From: Acidobacteriota bacterium
Lineage (GTDB): Bacteria; Acidobacteriota; Blastocatellia; Pyrinomonadales; Pyrinomonadaceae
Assembly (NCBI GenBank): GCA_018269075.1
Contig: JAFDVJ010000003.1
Span: 14,042-75,481 of the forward strand
Length of the DNA: 61,440 bases
Reading direction: 5' to 3'
The notes beneath the pieces were generated by a model, which did not search any database, had not been told where the DNA came from, and was given only the letters and a program-made list of their open reading frames with translations. The number at the start of each line of letters is the position of its first letter. Position 1 is the first letter of the stretch. Below, in pieces: positions 1-9,193 of this stretch. The position numbers were made by a program, and so were the translations under genes.

Positions 1-34
1 CGTTTTCTTCCCAAACTTCCTAAACTTCCCAAAC
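1..34. repeat. CTTCCCAAA nonamer repeat arm
   Basis: Three tandem, slightly varied copies of a 9-base unit (CTTCCCAAA, CTTCCTAAA, CTTCCCAAA) lie directly beyond the stop codon of the first minus-strand gene. The same unit recurs in arms at 18313-18495 and 20105-20152. The opposite arm, if there is one, would lie left of the window. Confidence 0.75.
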
Positions 35-541
35 TCAATTCCTGATGTAATTGTCCATCGCCTCATACATCTTATCGGCCGTCCGCGCCTTGTTGACCGT
101 GACGTCCTGCGTGATCTCGAATATCCTGTTCTGCGTTTCCTTCATTATCTTCCAGCGTTCCGCCTGCTGTTTCTGCGCGTCCTGCGAAAGCTGCGACATA
201 ATCGAATTTTCGGCCGGATCGTAATGGAGAGGCTGATCCGTCATCGAAAACGGGACGGACGTCGTCGGTTTGGTCACCCGCACCGGCACTTTGGCCGCCT
301 TGCCGAGCATCGCTTCCGCGCCGCGCGGCAGGTTCTGCGACGTCACGACGAGCACCGCGGCGCCGGCGGCGAAATCGGGGGACAGCTTTTCGAGCGCGCC
401 TTCGAGCGCTTTCAGGCTGTCGGCCGTCGCGTTGTAGACAAACAGTTTGGAGATCGATTTCGGCGCGACCTTCCGCGAGATCTCGACCGCCGACTGCGTA
501 AAGCCGGGGCCGCGCAGTTCGATTTCGATTTGATTGGCCAT
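35..541 (-). CDS. Hypothetical protein (168 aa)
   Basis: I do not recognise the family. The protein opens MANQIEIELRG and has no signal peptide or membrane segment. Its N-terminal half has alternating hydrophobic strands (KLFVYNATAD, AAVLVVTS) and its C-terminal half is Gln/Lys-rich and probably helical (SQDAQKQQAERWK). The start at 541 is preferred because a strong GGAGGT lies 7 bases upstream of that ATG; a GTG three codons earlier would overlap this ribosome site. The gene ends directly against a nonamer repeat array. It is divergent from the amidohydrolase gene at 710. Function unknown. Confidence 0.7.
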   Translation of the reverse strand: MANQIEIELRGPGFTQSAVEISRKVAPKSISKLFVYNATADSLKALEGALEKLSPDFAAGAAVLVVTSQNLPRGAEAMLGKAAKVPVRVTKPTTSVPFSMTDQPLHYDPAENSIMSQLSQDAQKQQAERWKIMKETQNRIFEITQDVTVNKARTADKMYEAMDNYIRN

Positions 542-709
542 AATGTTCACCTCCGCTTAGATTTTATCGCCGTTCCGATCGATTAGCGACGCGGCCGCCC
601 GGCAGTTCGGCATTTTGGCGTTTGTTTACGGGGCCGCGAAAACGGCTTTGCCCGCGCCGAACGAAATACGGTTTTTGCTTTTCCCGGCATTTTTGTAGTA
701 AATTCAAAT

Positions 710-2140
710 ATGGAAAAGCTGAAAATCTATTTAATCGTTTTAATTACAATCCTTTTAATCTTCCCGCAGACCTTTTTCGCCCAGATCCCCAAAAATTCGT
801 TCAGAGCAAGTCAAACGGCCGATCTGCTGATCGTCGGCGGGACCGTCGTGACGATGAACGCCGCCCGCGAGGTGATCGAGGACGGCGCGGTCGTCATTCG
901 CGGAAACTCGATCGCGGCGGTCGGGAAAACCGCCGACATCGTCAAAAACTATCGCGCCAAACAGACGATCGACGCCCGCGGCCGGGTCGTCGTTCCCGGG
1001 CTCGTCAACACGCACACGCATATCCCGATGGGCCTTTTCCGCGGCATCGCCGACGATCTCGATCTTCAGGACTGGCTCACGAAATACATCTTTCCGGCCG
1101 AAAAACGCAACGTCGACGAGGCTTTCGTCCGCGCCGGCACAAGGCTCGGACTCGCCGAGCTCGTCCGCGGCGGGACGACGACCTTCTGCGATATGTACTA
1201 TTTCGAGGACGCGATCGCCGACGAGACCGCGCGCGCCGGCGTCCGCGGCGTGCTCGGCGAAACGCTCATCGATTTCCCGGCGCCCGACAACAAGACCTTC
1301 GACGACGCCGTCCGCTACACCGAAACTTTCGTCCGGAAATGGCAGGGCCACGCATTGATCGTGCCGGCCGTCGCGCCGCACGCGCCCTACACGGTGTCGC
1401 CCGAGCATTTAATGAAAACGCGCGAATTGTCCGACCGTTTGAACGCGCCGCTCGTCATCCATCTCGCCGAGGCCGAGACCGAAACCGCCTTCATCCAGCA
1501 GAAGCATCAGGGCATCCGGCCGATCGAATTTATGGAGCAGATCGGTTTCTTAAGCGATAAGACGATCGCCGCCCACGTCGTCCAGGCCGACGACGCCGAG
1601 CTCGAGATCCTCAAACGCCACGATGTCGGGATCGCCCACAACCCGCAGTCGAATATGAAGCTCGCGGCCGGCGTCGCGCCCGTCCCGCTGATGCTCAAAA
1701 AGGAGATGCGCGTCGGGCTCGGGACCGACGGCGCGGCCTCGAACAACGATCTCAGTCTCTGGGAAGAGATGGACACGGCGGCCAAACTCCACAAGGTTTT
1801 TTCGAAAGATCCGAAAGTCGTGTCGGCCGAAGAGGTTTTTATGATGGCGACGATCGGCGGCGCGCGGGCGCTTCATCTGGAAAACCTGATCGGCTCGATC
1901 GAGACCGGAAAACGGGCCGATCTGGTCATCGTCGATTTCGATAACCTCAATCAAACGCCGTTTTACAACGTCTACTCGACGCTCGTCTACGCGACCAAGG
2001 CGGACGACGTCCGGACGGTCCTGATCGACGGAAAAACGGTAATGCGCGATAAACGCTTGCTCACGCTGGACGAAAATGTTATAAAGAAAGACGCAAACCT
2101 CTATCGACAAAAAATCATCAATAGTCTTTCGAGTAATTGA
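710..2140 (+). CDS. Exported amidohydrolase (MTA/SAH deaminase-like)
   Basis: This is a 476-residue metal-dependent hydrolase of the amidohydrolase superfamily, most like the 5-methylthioadenosine/S-adenosylhomocysteine deaminase and SsnA branch, which deaminates or hydrolyses cyclic amidines. Seen: a hydrophobic signal peptide at residues 5-25 ending FFAQ; the first metal motif NTHTH near residue 102; HLAE near 248; the motif GTDGAASNN near 339; and the C-terminal small beta domain (GKRADLVIVD). A cytosolic nucleoside deaminase would not normally carry a signal peptide, so the substrate is probably extracytoplasmic and is not assigned here. The gene stands alone. The next gene, after 126 bases, has its own strong ribosome site. 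Confidence 0.85.
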   Translation: MEKLKIYLIVLITILLIFPQTFFAQIPKNSFRASQTADLLIVGGTVVTMNAAREVIEDGAVVIRGNSIAAVGKTADIVKNYRAKQTIDARGRVVVPGLVNTHTHIPMGLFRGIADDLDLQDWLTKYIFPAEKRNVDEAFVRAGTRLGLAELVRGGTTTFCDMYYFEDAIADETARAGVRGVLGETLIDFPAPDNKTFDDAVRYTETFVRKWQGHALIVPAVAPHAPYTVSPEHLMKTRELSDRLNAPLVIHLAEAETETAFIQQKHQGIRPIEFMEQIGFLSDKTIAAHVVQADDAELEILKRHDVGIAHNPQSNMKLAAGVAPVPLMLKKEMRVGLGTDGAASNNDLSLWEEMDTAAKLHKVFSKDPKVVSAEEVFMMATIGGARALHLENLIGSIETGKRADLVIVDFDNLNQTPFYNVYSTLVYATKADDVRTVLIDGKTVMRDKRLLTLDENVIKKDANLYRQKIINSLSSN

Positions 2141-2266
2141 GACAAGTTGAAACCAACTTGATTTATGATTTTTTGAAAAAGAGTTAATTGGGTCGCACAA
2201 GTGAGCCTTCTTGTTGTTCGCTTGACCTTTACGGAAAATTTAAGTCAATAAATAGGAGGACTGAAA

Positions 2267-3640
2267 ATGCCGCTAAATGTCAGAAGGTTATTCGCTTCAA
2301 TATTTTTAGTAGTATTTAGCTTTATCATCGCATCCGCACAGACCGCCCCGACCTCGGGAGAGGTGATGCGCGGGCGCATCTCGAAGGCGAAGGCCTACAT
2401 CGCCGTCAAAAATTACAACGCCGCCATCTACGAGCTCGAAAACATCCGCCGCGAAACCGGCGATCAGGCCGTTCACAGCGTCCTCAATGTGCTGCTCGTC
2501 AACTGTTTTCTCGAACAGGGCGACTACAAACGGGCGCAGGACTTTCTGACGACGCTTTTCAACGACATCAAGAACGGCAAACCCAACGCGGCCTCCAACT
2601 ATTACGCCGCCGCCGGACAGGTCATCAAGAGCGCCCGCAATCAGGCCGACCGCTACAAGGCGCTCGGGCTTTCGGTGACCGACCGGAACCTGCCGCCCGA
2701 AGCCGCGACCGATCTCGAGAATATGCGCGCGACGCTCGAAAAAGTCGTCGACCAGTCGAAGACGCTCGGCAAGGATCCGAAACAGACGTCCGACGCGATG
2801 GCGCTGCTCGAAGGCACGACGACCGCCCGCAGCGTGCTCGCGCGCGACGATTACGACGCCCAGCGCTGGAAGGACGAGGTCGCCGATTCGCGCGAGATGC
2901 TCGCCAATTCGCGGAGCACGATCCTCAACGCGGTCAACGAACCCGTGACCGACGCGACGAATACGGTCGCGACGAACACGGTCGCGTCGAACACGACGAG
3001 CAGCTTCCCGACGAATACCCTGCCGGTGCCGACGAACACTTTGCCGACGCCGACCAACACGGCTTCGAACCAGCCGAAAAACAACGATTCGACGCCGGTC
3101 TTCCAGCCCGTCCGCGAATCGCGGCCGAACGCCGATCTGACGGCGAAGAACGACAAAACGGAAAAGAAGACCGTGACCGAGCCGGTGAGAAAGGAAGACG
3201 TCAAGAAAGCGGACGACAACCCGAACAATTTTTCGACCGAAACCGCTTCGAACACCAACCAGCCGAAACGCGACCGCCGCGTCGTGAACTCTCAGGAAAA
3301 CAAAGAAAATTCCGCGCCTTCGACCGAAACGACCGCGAAGGTCGAAAACTTCAATCCGGATCAGCCGATGAGCGTCGGGTCGCTGCTCGAATACGCCGTC
3401 GAGAAGCCGAGTCCGGTCTATCCGCCGACCGCGCGGACGATGCGCCAGTCGGGCGTCGTCCGGGTCGAGATCGTGGTCGACGAACAGGGCAAAGTGACGA
3501 CCGTCCAGAACCTGTCGGGCCCGAGCCTCCTGCAGAGCGCGGCCAAGGACGCCGTCAAGAGATGGAAGTTCAAACCGTTTACGCGCGACGGCCAGCCGGT
3601 CAAAGCGACGGGCTTTCTGAATTTCAGCTTCAGCCTGTAA
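2267..3640 (+). CDS. TonB-family C-terminal domain protein
   Basis: The protein has 457 residues. A signal peptide or signal anchor occupies residues 5-26. A helical repeat region follows to about residue 210. It resembles TPR folding (AYIAVKNYNAAIYELENI, then LNCFLEQGDYKRAQDF-like text), but no motif is exact. Residues 225-270 are a Thr/Asn-rich linker of degenerate TNT repeats, then a charged linker. The C-terminal 75 residues form a TonB domain (SPVYPPTARTMRQSG, GKVTTVQ, AAKDAVKRWKFKPF). In Acidobacteria such proteins may energise TonB receptors or only share the fold. AGGAGG sits 7 bases before the ATG. A strong terminator follows. Role inferred from the domain only. Confidence 0.8.
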   Translation: MPLNVRRLFASIFLVVFSFIIASAQTAPTSGEVMRGRISKAKAYIAVKNYNAAIYELENIRRETGDQAVHSVLNVLLVNCFLEQGDYKRAQDFLTTLFNDIKNGKPNAASNYYAAAGQVIKSARNQADRYKALGLSVTDRNLPPEAATDLENMRATLEKVVDQSKTLGKDPKQTSDAMALLEGTTTARSVLARDDYDAQRWKDEVADSREMLANSRSTILNAVNEPVTDATNTVATNTVASNTTSSFPTNTLPVPTNTLPTPTNTASNQPKNNDSTPVFQPVRESRPNADLTAKNDKTEKKTVTEPVRKEDVKKADDNPNNFSTETASNTNQPKRDRRVVNSQENKENSAPSTETTAKVENFNPDQPMSVGSLLEYAVEKPSPVYPPTARTMRQSGVVRVEIVVDEQGKVTTVQNLSGPSLLQSAAKDAVKRWKFKPFTRDGQPVKATGFLNFSFSL

Positions 3641-3671
3641 AATTTCCAACGCAGTAAAGACAAAAAATTTT

Positions 3672-3710
3672 GGCGGAGACGGCCCGAAAGGCCTCTCCGC
3701 CGTTTTTTTT
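3672..3710 (+). terminator. Rho-independent terminator
   Basis: The stem GGCGGAGA pairs with TCTCCGCC. After one bulged C, an inner GGCC/GGCC stem closes a CGAAA loop, and a run of eight T follows. It sits 31 bases after the stop of the TonB-domain gene. Confidence 0.93.
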
Positions 3711-3726
3711 CCTTCCGCCTCTGTTA

Positions 3727-4063
3727 ATCCGAGTCCTGAGTCTTGAGTCTTATAGTTAGTGACAAAACTTATTGGAAAAATGTCGATTCCGGTCGCGTTC
3801 GCTGTTTTGTTCTTCCACTAAACACACGAAAAACACTAAATTTCTTTCGTGTTTTTAGTGGATCGTTTAAAAACGCCCGCGGGTTTAACGCTCATTATTC
3901 CAACAAGTTGTGTCACACTCTATAAGTCTTAAGTCGTTCCGTCTCGTGACGATTTATAACAGGTTCGTTTTCATATTGTGAGATCTTTGCCTGAAACGGA
4001 AAAAAACGCGAAATCGAAAACGGACTTAAGACTCAGGACTTAAGACTCAGGACTCAGAGTCTG
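3727..4063. repeat. Family B (GAGTCTT) palindromic element, interrupted
   Basis: The left arm is a GAGTCCT/GAGTCTT array at 3728-3749. It resumes at 3923 as AAGTCTTAAGTC after a separate inserted element. The right arm, at 4024-4062, is the reverse complement (CTTAAGACTCAGGACT repeated). The spacer contains the strings GCCTGAAACGGAAAA and CGCGAAATCGAAAACGGAC. A near copy of the spacer with the same arms is at 40253-40396. The element fills the gap up to the M1 peptidase start at 4081, and no gene is seen in this stretch. Confidence 0.85.
3752..3922. mobile_element. MITE-like element with central hairpin (copy 1)
   Basis: The element lies inside a family B array. Its ends are imperfect inverted repeats: TTAGTGACAAAACTTATTGG on the left matches the complement of CCAACAAGTTGTGTCACAC on the right. 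TATA is found at both junctions and may be a short target duplication. The middle is a 17-base hairpin (CCACTAAACACACGAAA against TTTCGTGTTTTTAGTGG, one mismatch). A diverged inverted copy is at 38775-38938. No transposase is encoded, so movement would depend on an enzyme elsewhere. Confidence 0.65.
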
Positions 4064-4080
4064 TTAAGATAGAGAAAAAT

Positions 4081-6831
4081 ATGAAGACGATCGCGTTTCT
4101 GATTTTTCTGATGTTGACGACGATGAACAGCGTATTTTCGCAGGATGCTCCGCCGCCGGTCGAGCCGGGCGTTTCCGAGGCGCTCGCGCGGTGGCGGGCG
4201 ACGAATTATTCGGACGTTCGCTACAAGCTCTCGATCAAGCTCGAAAAGGGCGCGCCGCTGATGAAGGGCTCGGTCGAGATCCGCTTCAAGCTGGCGAAGG
4301 CCCTGCCCGACGTGCCGGTCGTCATCGACTGGCGGCCGACGCAGTTCGAGAACGACAAGGACAAGCCGTCGTTTATGGTCACCGCCGTCAACGAGCAGAT
4401 GGATTTCCGGACGCAGTACAACCGCGAGCATATCCTGATCCCGGGCGGTTATTTCAACGAGGGCGAAAACGTCGTCCGGATCGATTTCGCGTCGCCGATC
4501 AAAACGTCGGGCGCGGCCGTCACGCGCTACACGGACAAGGAGGACGGCGGCGAATACATCTATTCGCTCTTCGTCCCGTCCGACGCGAGCACCGCGTTTC
4601 CGGTCTTCGATCAGCCCGATCTGAAGGCTCGGTTTCAACTCGATCTGGCGTATCCGGCCCGCTGGAACGCGGTCTCGAATACGCGAATCAGGACGACGGG
4701 AGAGCCGAAGTGCGCGGATCTTGATAAATGCCTGCAATCCTCGTCCTTCGAAGAGACCAAACCGATCAGCTCCTACGTCTTCGCGTTCGCGGCGGGCGAT
4801 TTCGCCGAGTTCGACGAGGCCGCCTACGACCCGCCGCCGGTCAAGACCGCGCCGCCCGGATCGGGCCGGATCTACGAACCGGCGCGCCGCGAAGACGGCT
4901 CGCATATCTACGTCCGCAAATCGCAGGCCGAAAAATTCGGAAAACACGCGAAAGAGGTTTTCCGGCTCAACCGCGCCGGCGTCGAGTTTCTCGAATCGTG
5001 GTTCGATTACAAATTTCCGTTCCCGAAATACGATCTCGTCCTGATCCCCGAATTTCCGTTCGGCGGGATGGAGCACGCCGGCGCGACGTTTCTGCGCGAA
5101 TCGTCGGTCATCTTCCCGTCCGAGCCGACGAAAAACGATCTGATCTCGCGCGCCAACGTGATCTTTCACGAGGCCGCGCACCAATGGTTCGGCGACACGG
5201 TGACGATGCGTTGGTTCGACGATCTCTGGCTGAAAGAAGGCTTCGCCGAGTTTATGGCCTTCAAGACGCTCGAAAAGGTGATGCCCGAATACAACGCGTG
5301 GAAGGCCTTCTACGAGCGCAACAAGCCGCTCGCCTATCTGACCGATTCGACGCGCGGCACGACGCCGATCTACCAGACGATCCCGAATCTTTCGGCCGCC
5401 AAATCGGCCTACGGCAACATCGTTTACCGCAAAGCGCCGTCGTTTCTGCGGCAGGCCGAGTTTTTCCTGGGCGAAGACAAGTTTCAGACGGCGGTCCGCA
5501 CATTTTTGAAAAAGCACGAATTTGCCAATGCTTCATGGCAGGATTTGGTTAATGAATTTGAAACAGCGAGCAAACAGGATTTGAAGGACTGGGCGAATGT
5601 TTGGGTCAAGCAGCGCGGTTTAGCGAAAATAACCGTCCTAACACCAAAAGAGCCGAATTATAATTGTGCTAAACAATATTCACTAAAGCAGACAAATAAT
5701 TTTGGCGACGAAGTGCTTTGGAGAATGGGCCTTAAAGTTCTTATCGTAGGTAGAGGTATGGAGAAAGGCGATACAAGAGCGATTGAGAATGTCGAATTAT
5801 CGAATAGTGAAAAGGTGATTTACGAAACGGATAATTGTCGTAATATGCCGAGTTTGGAACCGGTACTTATTTTTCCAAATTACCAAGATTACGGCTACGG
5901 CATCTTCCTGCTCGACGACAAAAGCCGCGCTTACGTTTTGCAGAACATCGGCAAGGAAAAGGACGACTTCCTGCGCTCGATGATGTGGGGCGCGCTGTGG
6001 GATTCGGTGCGCGAGGCGGAATTAGACCCGAAGGATTACGTCGAGCTGGCGATCGGAAACGTCGCCGTCGAGACGGACGAATCGACGATCCAGGCGGTTC
6101 TCGGGCGCGTCGGGACGGCGCTCAATTATTATCTTTCGGACGCGGCGCGCGACCGGCTCGCGCCGCGGCTCGAAGCGGTCTTGACCGAACGCATCAAAAA
6201 CGCCAAAACGCAGGGGCAGCGGATCACTTATTACCGCGCCTATCTCAGTCTCGCGTCGAGCGCGGCGGCGCGGCAGAATCTCCGCGACATTCTCGCCGGC
6301 ACATCGAAGCTCGCCGTCTTCGACCTTCGCACCAAGGACAAGTTCGACCTCGTCACGCGGCTGATGATTTTGGGCGACCCGGCCGCGCCCGATCTTTTGG
6401 CGAAGCTCGAAAAGACCGAAACCTCGGACGACGCCAAACGCTACGCCTACGCGGCCCGCGCCGGAACGGCGACGACCGAGAACAAGGCGCGCTATTTCAG
6501 GGACTTTATGACGAACAGGGAGATTTCCGAAAGCTGGATCGAAGCGGCGTTCGGGCCGTTCAACTCGCCGAAGCATTCCGAGCTGACGCTGCCCTATCTC
6601 GAAACCGCGCTCGCCGAGCTGCCGAATCTCAAAAAGAACCGCAAGATATTTTTCGTCAACGGCTGGCTCGGCGCGTTTATCGGCGGCCAGAAAAGCCCGG
6701 AAGCGCTCGCGGTCGTCAACAAGTTCCTCGAAAGCAATCAAAATCTTGATAAGGACCTGCGGTTGAAGGTGCTCGAAAACGTCGATAATTTAGAGCGTGC
6801 GGTGAAGATCCGGGCGAAGTTCGGGAAGTGA
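4081..6831 (+). CDS. Exported M1-family aminopeptidase
   Basis: This 916-residue zinc aminopeptidase removes N-terminal residues from peptides, here probably outside the cytoplasm. Seen: a signal peptide at residues 1-20 (MKTIAFLIFLMLTT); an N-terminal beta domain; the substrate-binding GGMEHAG motif near residue 331; the zinc site HEAAHQWFGD near 364 with the downstream glutamate in LKEGFAEF; and a long helical C-terminal region from about 640. This is close to full M1 length. Oddity: bases 5515-5890 (about residues 480-605) are clearly AT-richer, with different codon choice, than both flanks, although the frame stays intact. The gene stands alone between repeat-filled gaps. Confidence 0.9.
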   Translation: MKTIAFLIFLMLTTMNSVFSQDAPPPVEPGVSEALARWRATNYSDVRYKLSIKLEKGAPLMKGSVEIRFKLAKALPDVPVVIDWRPTQFENDKDKPSFMVTAVNEQMDFRTQYNREHILIPGGYFNEGENVVRIDFASPIKTSGAAVTRYTDKEDGGEYIYSLFVPSDASTAFPVFDQPDLKARFQLDLAYPARWNAVSNTRIRTTGEPKCADLDKCLQSSSFEETKPISSYVFAFAAGDFAEFDEAAYDPPPVKTAPPGSGRIYEPARREDGSHIYVRKSQAEKFGKHAKEVFRLNRAGVEFLESWFDYKFPFPKYDLVLIPEFPFGGMEHAGATFLRESSVIFPSEPTKNDLISRANVIFHEAAHQWFGDTVTMRWFDDLWLKEGFAEFMAFKTLEKVMPEYNAWKAFYERNKPLAYLTDSTRGTTPIYQTIPNLSAAKSAYGNIVYRKAPSFLRQAEFFLGEDKFQTAVRTFLKKHEFANASWQDLVNEFETASKQDLKDWANVWVKQRGLAKITVLTPKEPNYNCAKQYSLKQTNNFGDEVLWRMGLKVLIVGRGMEKGDTRAIENVELSNSEKVIYETDNCRNMPSLEPVLIFPNYQDYGYGIFLLDDKSRAYVLQNIGKEKDDFLRSMMWGALWDSVREAELDPKDYVELAIGNVAVETDESTIQAVLGRVGTALNYYLSDAARDRLAPRLEAVLTERIKNAKTQGQRITYYRAYLSLASSAAARQNLRDILAGTSKLAVFDLRTKDKFDLVTRLMILGDPAAPDLLAKLEKTETSDDAKRYAYAARAGTATTENKARYFRDFMTNREISESWIEAAFGPFNSPKHSELTLPYLETALAELPNLKKNRKIFFVNGWLGAFIGGQKSPEALAVVNKFLESNQNLDKDLRLKVLENVDNLERAVKIRAKFGK

Positions 6832-6837
6832 AGGATT

Positions 6838-7120
6838 GAAAGTCTTGAGTCTTGAGTCTTGAGTCTTAAGTCGAAAGCGGTTTTTGCAGAACATTCGCGC
6901 CGCCGCAAGCGGACTCAAGACTCAAGACTCAGGGCTACTGCAAAGTCGCGCTGAGCGAATATTAATCTATCAGTTATGATCTGCGATCTATCATCTATTC
7001 CGAAGAGCAGCCGGTTTAACCTTCGGAATAGATCCAAGATGATAGATCATAGCTGATAGATTTCTTTCCTTTCTGACTTTGCAAGAGCCCTGACTCAAGA
7101 CTCAAGACTCAAGACCCCAA
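6838..7120. repeat. Intergenic compound palindromes (GAGTCTT and CTATCAT types)
   Basis: This gap holds repeats and no gene apart from the promoter region of the kinase. GAGTCTT units at 6842-6870 pair with AAGACTC units at 6912-6937. A second palindrome at 6963-7061 has arms reading ATCTATCAGTTATGATC...CTATTCCGAAG and the complement CTTCGGAATAG...GATCATAGCTGATAGAT. A third array of GACTCAAGACTCAAGACTC is at 7091-7117. Confidence 0.8.
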
Positions 7121-7202
7121 AGCTTTTCGCGCCCGAATTTGTGCTAAAATACTCGGCAACCCAAACATTTCGGCCCGGATATTCGAAAAGGAGGCGTTTC
7201 TG

Positions 7203-8954
7203 ATGTTTCGCGAAGGATTGCAGATCGGGGTTTACACGCTGATCGGAAAGCTCGGCAAGGGCGGTTTCGGCGAGGTCTGGCTCGCCGAAAAACGCTCGCC
7301 GTTCGTCACCAAAAAAGTCGCCGTCAAGCTCCCGCTCGACGAGCAGGTCAACTTCGAGGCGATCCGGCAGGAGGCGACGCTCTGGGAACAGGCGAGCGGT
7401 CATCCGAACGTCCTGCCGATCATCGACGCCGACGTCTACGACGGGCAGGTCGTCATCGTCTCGGAATACGCCGAGGGCGGCTCGCTCTCCGACCGGCTCC
7501 GGCGCGAGGGACGGCTGCCGGTCAAAGAAGCCGTCGAGATGACGCTCGGCATCCTGAGCGGGCTCGAATTCCTGCACAGCCGCCGGATCATCCACCGCGA
7601 CATCAAGCCGCAGAATATTCTGCTGCAGGGAAACACGCCGCGGCTCGCCGATTTCGGCATCTCGCGCGCGATGCAGACGACCGTCGTCTCGTCGACGATC
7701 ATCGGGACGGACGCCTATATGTCGCCCGAATCGTTCGACGGGAAAAGGACGGTGCAGACCGACATCTGGGCGGTCGGCGTCGTGCTCTACCAGCTTTTGA
7801 TGGGCCGCCTGCCGTTTCCGCAGGAGCATCCGTCCGAGCGGATGTTCGCCGTGCTGACGAAGGATTTCGAGCCGCTCGGCGACGAAATCCCGGAAGCGCT
7901 GCGGCGGATCGTCGCGAGGGCGCTCGCGAAGCTGCCCGAAAACCGCTACGCGACGACCTCGGAAATGCGCGACGAGCTGTCGCGGGCCCACGTTTCGCTC
8001 GCGCACCCGACGCTCGTCAAAACGGAAGTTCTGCGTTTTCCCGCCGGGCCAACCATCTCCGCAGGCCCGCCGCCCGCCGAGACGGAGAAAGTAACGTTCG
8101 TCAAAAGCGCTCCCGCGCCGCCCGAAACGCTGCCCGCGGCGGTTTCGAACTCAATCGTCACGCAAATCGCGCCGGAAAAAGAGGCCGTCAGGGAAATCCA
8201 TGATTTTCCGGCGGCGGCGGATGAAAAAAAGACGGCACCGGTCGAGACAAAGGAGCGTTCGTCATTATATGTAATGGGAATCACCGGCGCGTTGGCGATT
8301 GCGTTGATTTTATTCGCAATGTACGCGTCTAATCGAAAGCAGTTGGAGAGGTTTACGGATGATGCCGGAAAATACGGATTTAAAGATTCGTTTGGCCGGG
8401 TCGTTATTCCGCCGAAATATGATGATGCGGACACTTTTTCCGACGATATGGCGGCAGTCAAATTAAATGGTAAATGGGGATTTATCAATCTCAGCGGCGA
8501 ATTGGTCATCCCGTTAAAATTTGATAATAAATTTCATTTTTCCGAAAATTTAGCGGCGGTCCAATTAAACGGCAAATGGGGGTTCGTCGATAAAAAGGGC
8601 GATATGAAGATTCCCTGCCGATTTTCGGATTTCGGTTATTTTCTCCGCGGTCAGGCGGTTGTTTGTTTGAACGGCAAAGGGACGGGAAGCTGCGGAATCA
8701 TCGATAACACCGGCAAAGAAATGATACCGCTCGAATATGACAACATTTACGAATTTTGGGAAGATCTGGCCGCCGTCCAAAAAAATCGAAAATGGGGCTT
8801 TATCGATAAAAATAACGTTCTCGTGATTCCCTACAAGTATGATACGGGCGGATTTTTTGTGAACGGTTATGCAAATGTCGAACTCGCCGGCCGAAAAATC
8901 CGCATCGACAAAAAAGGCAATGAAGCCGGCGCCGTCAATGCAAACGGCAATTAG
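7203..8954 (+). CDS. Membrane Ser/Thr protein kinase with WG repeats
   Basis: This is a 583-residue Hanks-type kinase. The kinase domain spans residues 9-265: glycine loop GKGGFGEV, the VAVKL lysine, catalytic HRDIKPQN, DFG (DFGISR), and GTDAYMSPE. A Pro/Ala/Glu-rich juxtamembrane linker follows, then one transmembrane segment at about 355-376 (VMGITGALAIALILFAMY). The extracytoplasmic part carries about five WG repeats (NGKWGFI, NGKWGFV, NRKWGFI) at 385-575. This suggests sensing of an external ligand and signalling inward. AAAGGAGG precedes the ATG. From about 8265 the membrane and WG portion is visibly AT-richer than the kinase portion, which suggests the modules have different histories. 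The target is unknown. Confidence 0.9.
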   Translation: MFREGLQIGVYTLIGKLGKGGFGEVWLAEKRSPFVTKKVAVKLPLDEQVNFEAIRQEATLWEQASGHPNVLPIIDADVYDGQVVIVSEYAEGGSLSDRLRREGRLPVKEAVEMTLGILSGLEFLHSRRIIHRDIKPQNILLQGNTPRLADFGISRAMQTTVVSSTIIGTDAYMSPESFDGKRTVQTDIWAVGVVLYQLLMGRLPFPQEHPSERMFAVLTKDFEPLGDEIPEALRRIVARALAKLPENRYATTSEMRDELSRAHVSLAHPTLVKTEVLRFPAGPTISAGPPPAETEKVTFVKSAPAPPETLPAAVSNSIVTQIAPEKEAVREIHDFPAAADEKKTAPVETKERSSLYVMGITGALAIALILFAMYASNRKQLERFTDDAGKYGFKDSFGRVVIPPKYDDADTFSDDMAAVKLNGKWGFINLSGELVIPLKFDNKFHFSENLAAVQLNGKWGFVDKKGDMKIPCRFSDFGYFLRGQAVVCLNGKGTGSCGIIDNTGKEMIPLEYDNIYEFWEDLAAVQKNRKWGFIDKNNVLVIPYKYDTGGFFVNGYANVELAGRKIRIDKKGNEAGAVNANGN

Positions 8955-9193
8955 TCCGAAATCAAGCCGGATTCCAGCCTCGGTTCATCGCATCGACAAA
9001 AAATTAAAGAAAAGACCGGACTGCTCGATTTACGATAATATTCGAATCATTACTGTTAAACGAATCGAACTCTGAATTTTCTCTCCGGAAACCCGGTATC
9101 GCCCGCAGAGGCGCGGAGGGGCGAAAAATTGAAACAAGTTTGGCGGCGCTCCGTTTGAAAATAATAAAAGATCGGATTTATTTATATCAAAAA

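Noticed and set aside
3743..3925. 60-codon frame between the TonB-domain gene and the M1 gene
   Set aside because: It reads through the MITE-like hairpin element and the repeat array. The protein (SLIVSDKTYWKNVDSGRV...) has no coding character.
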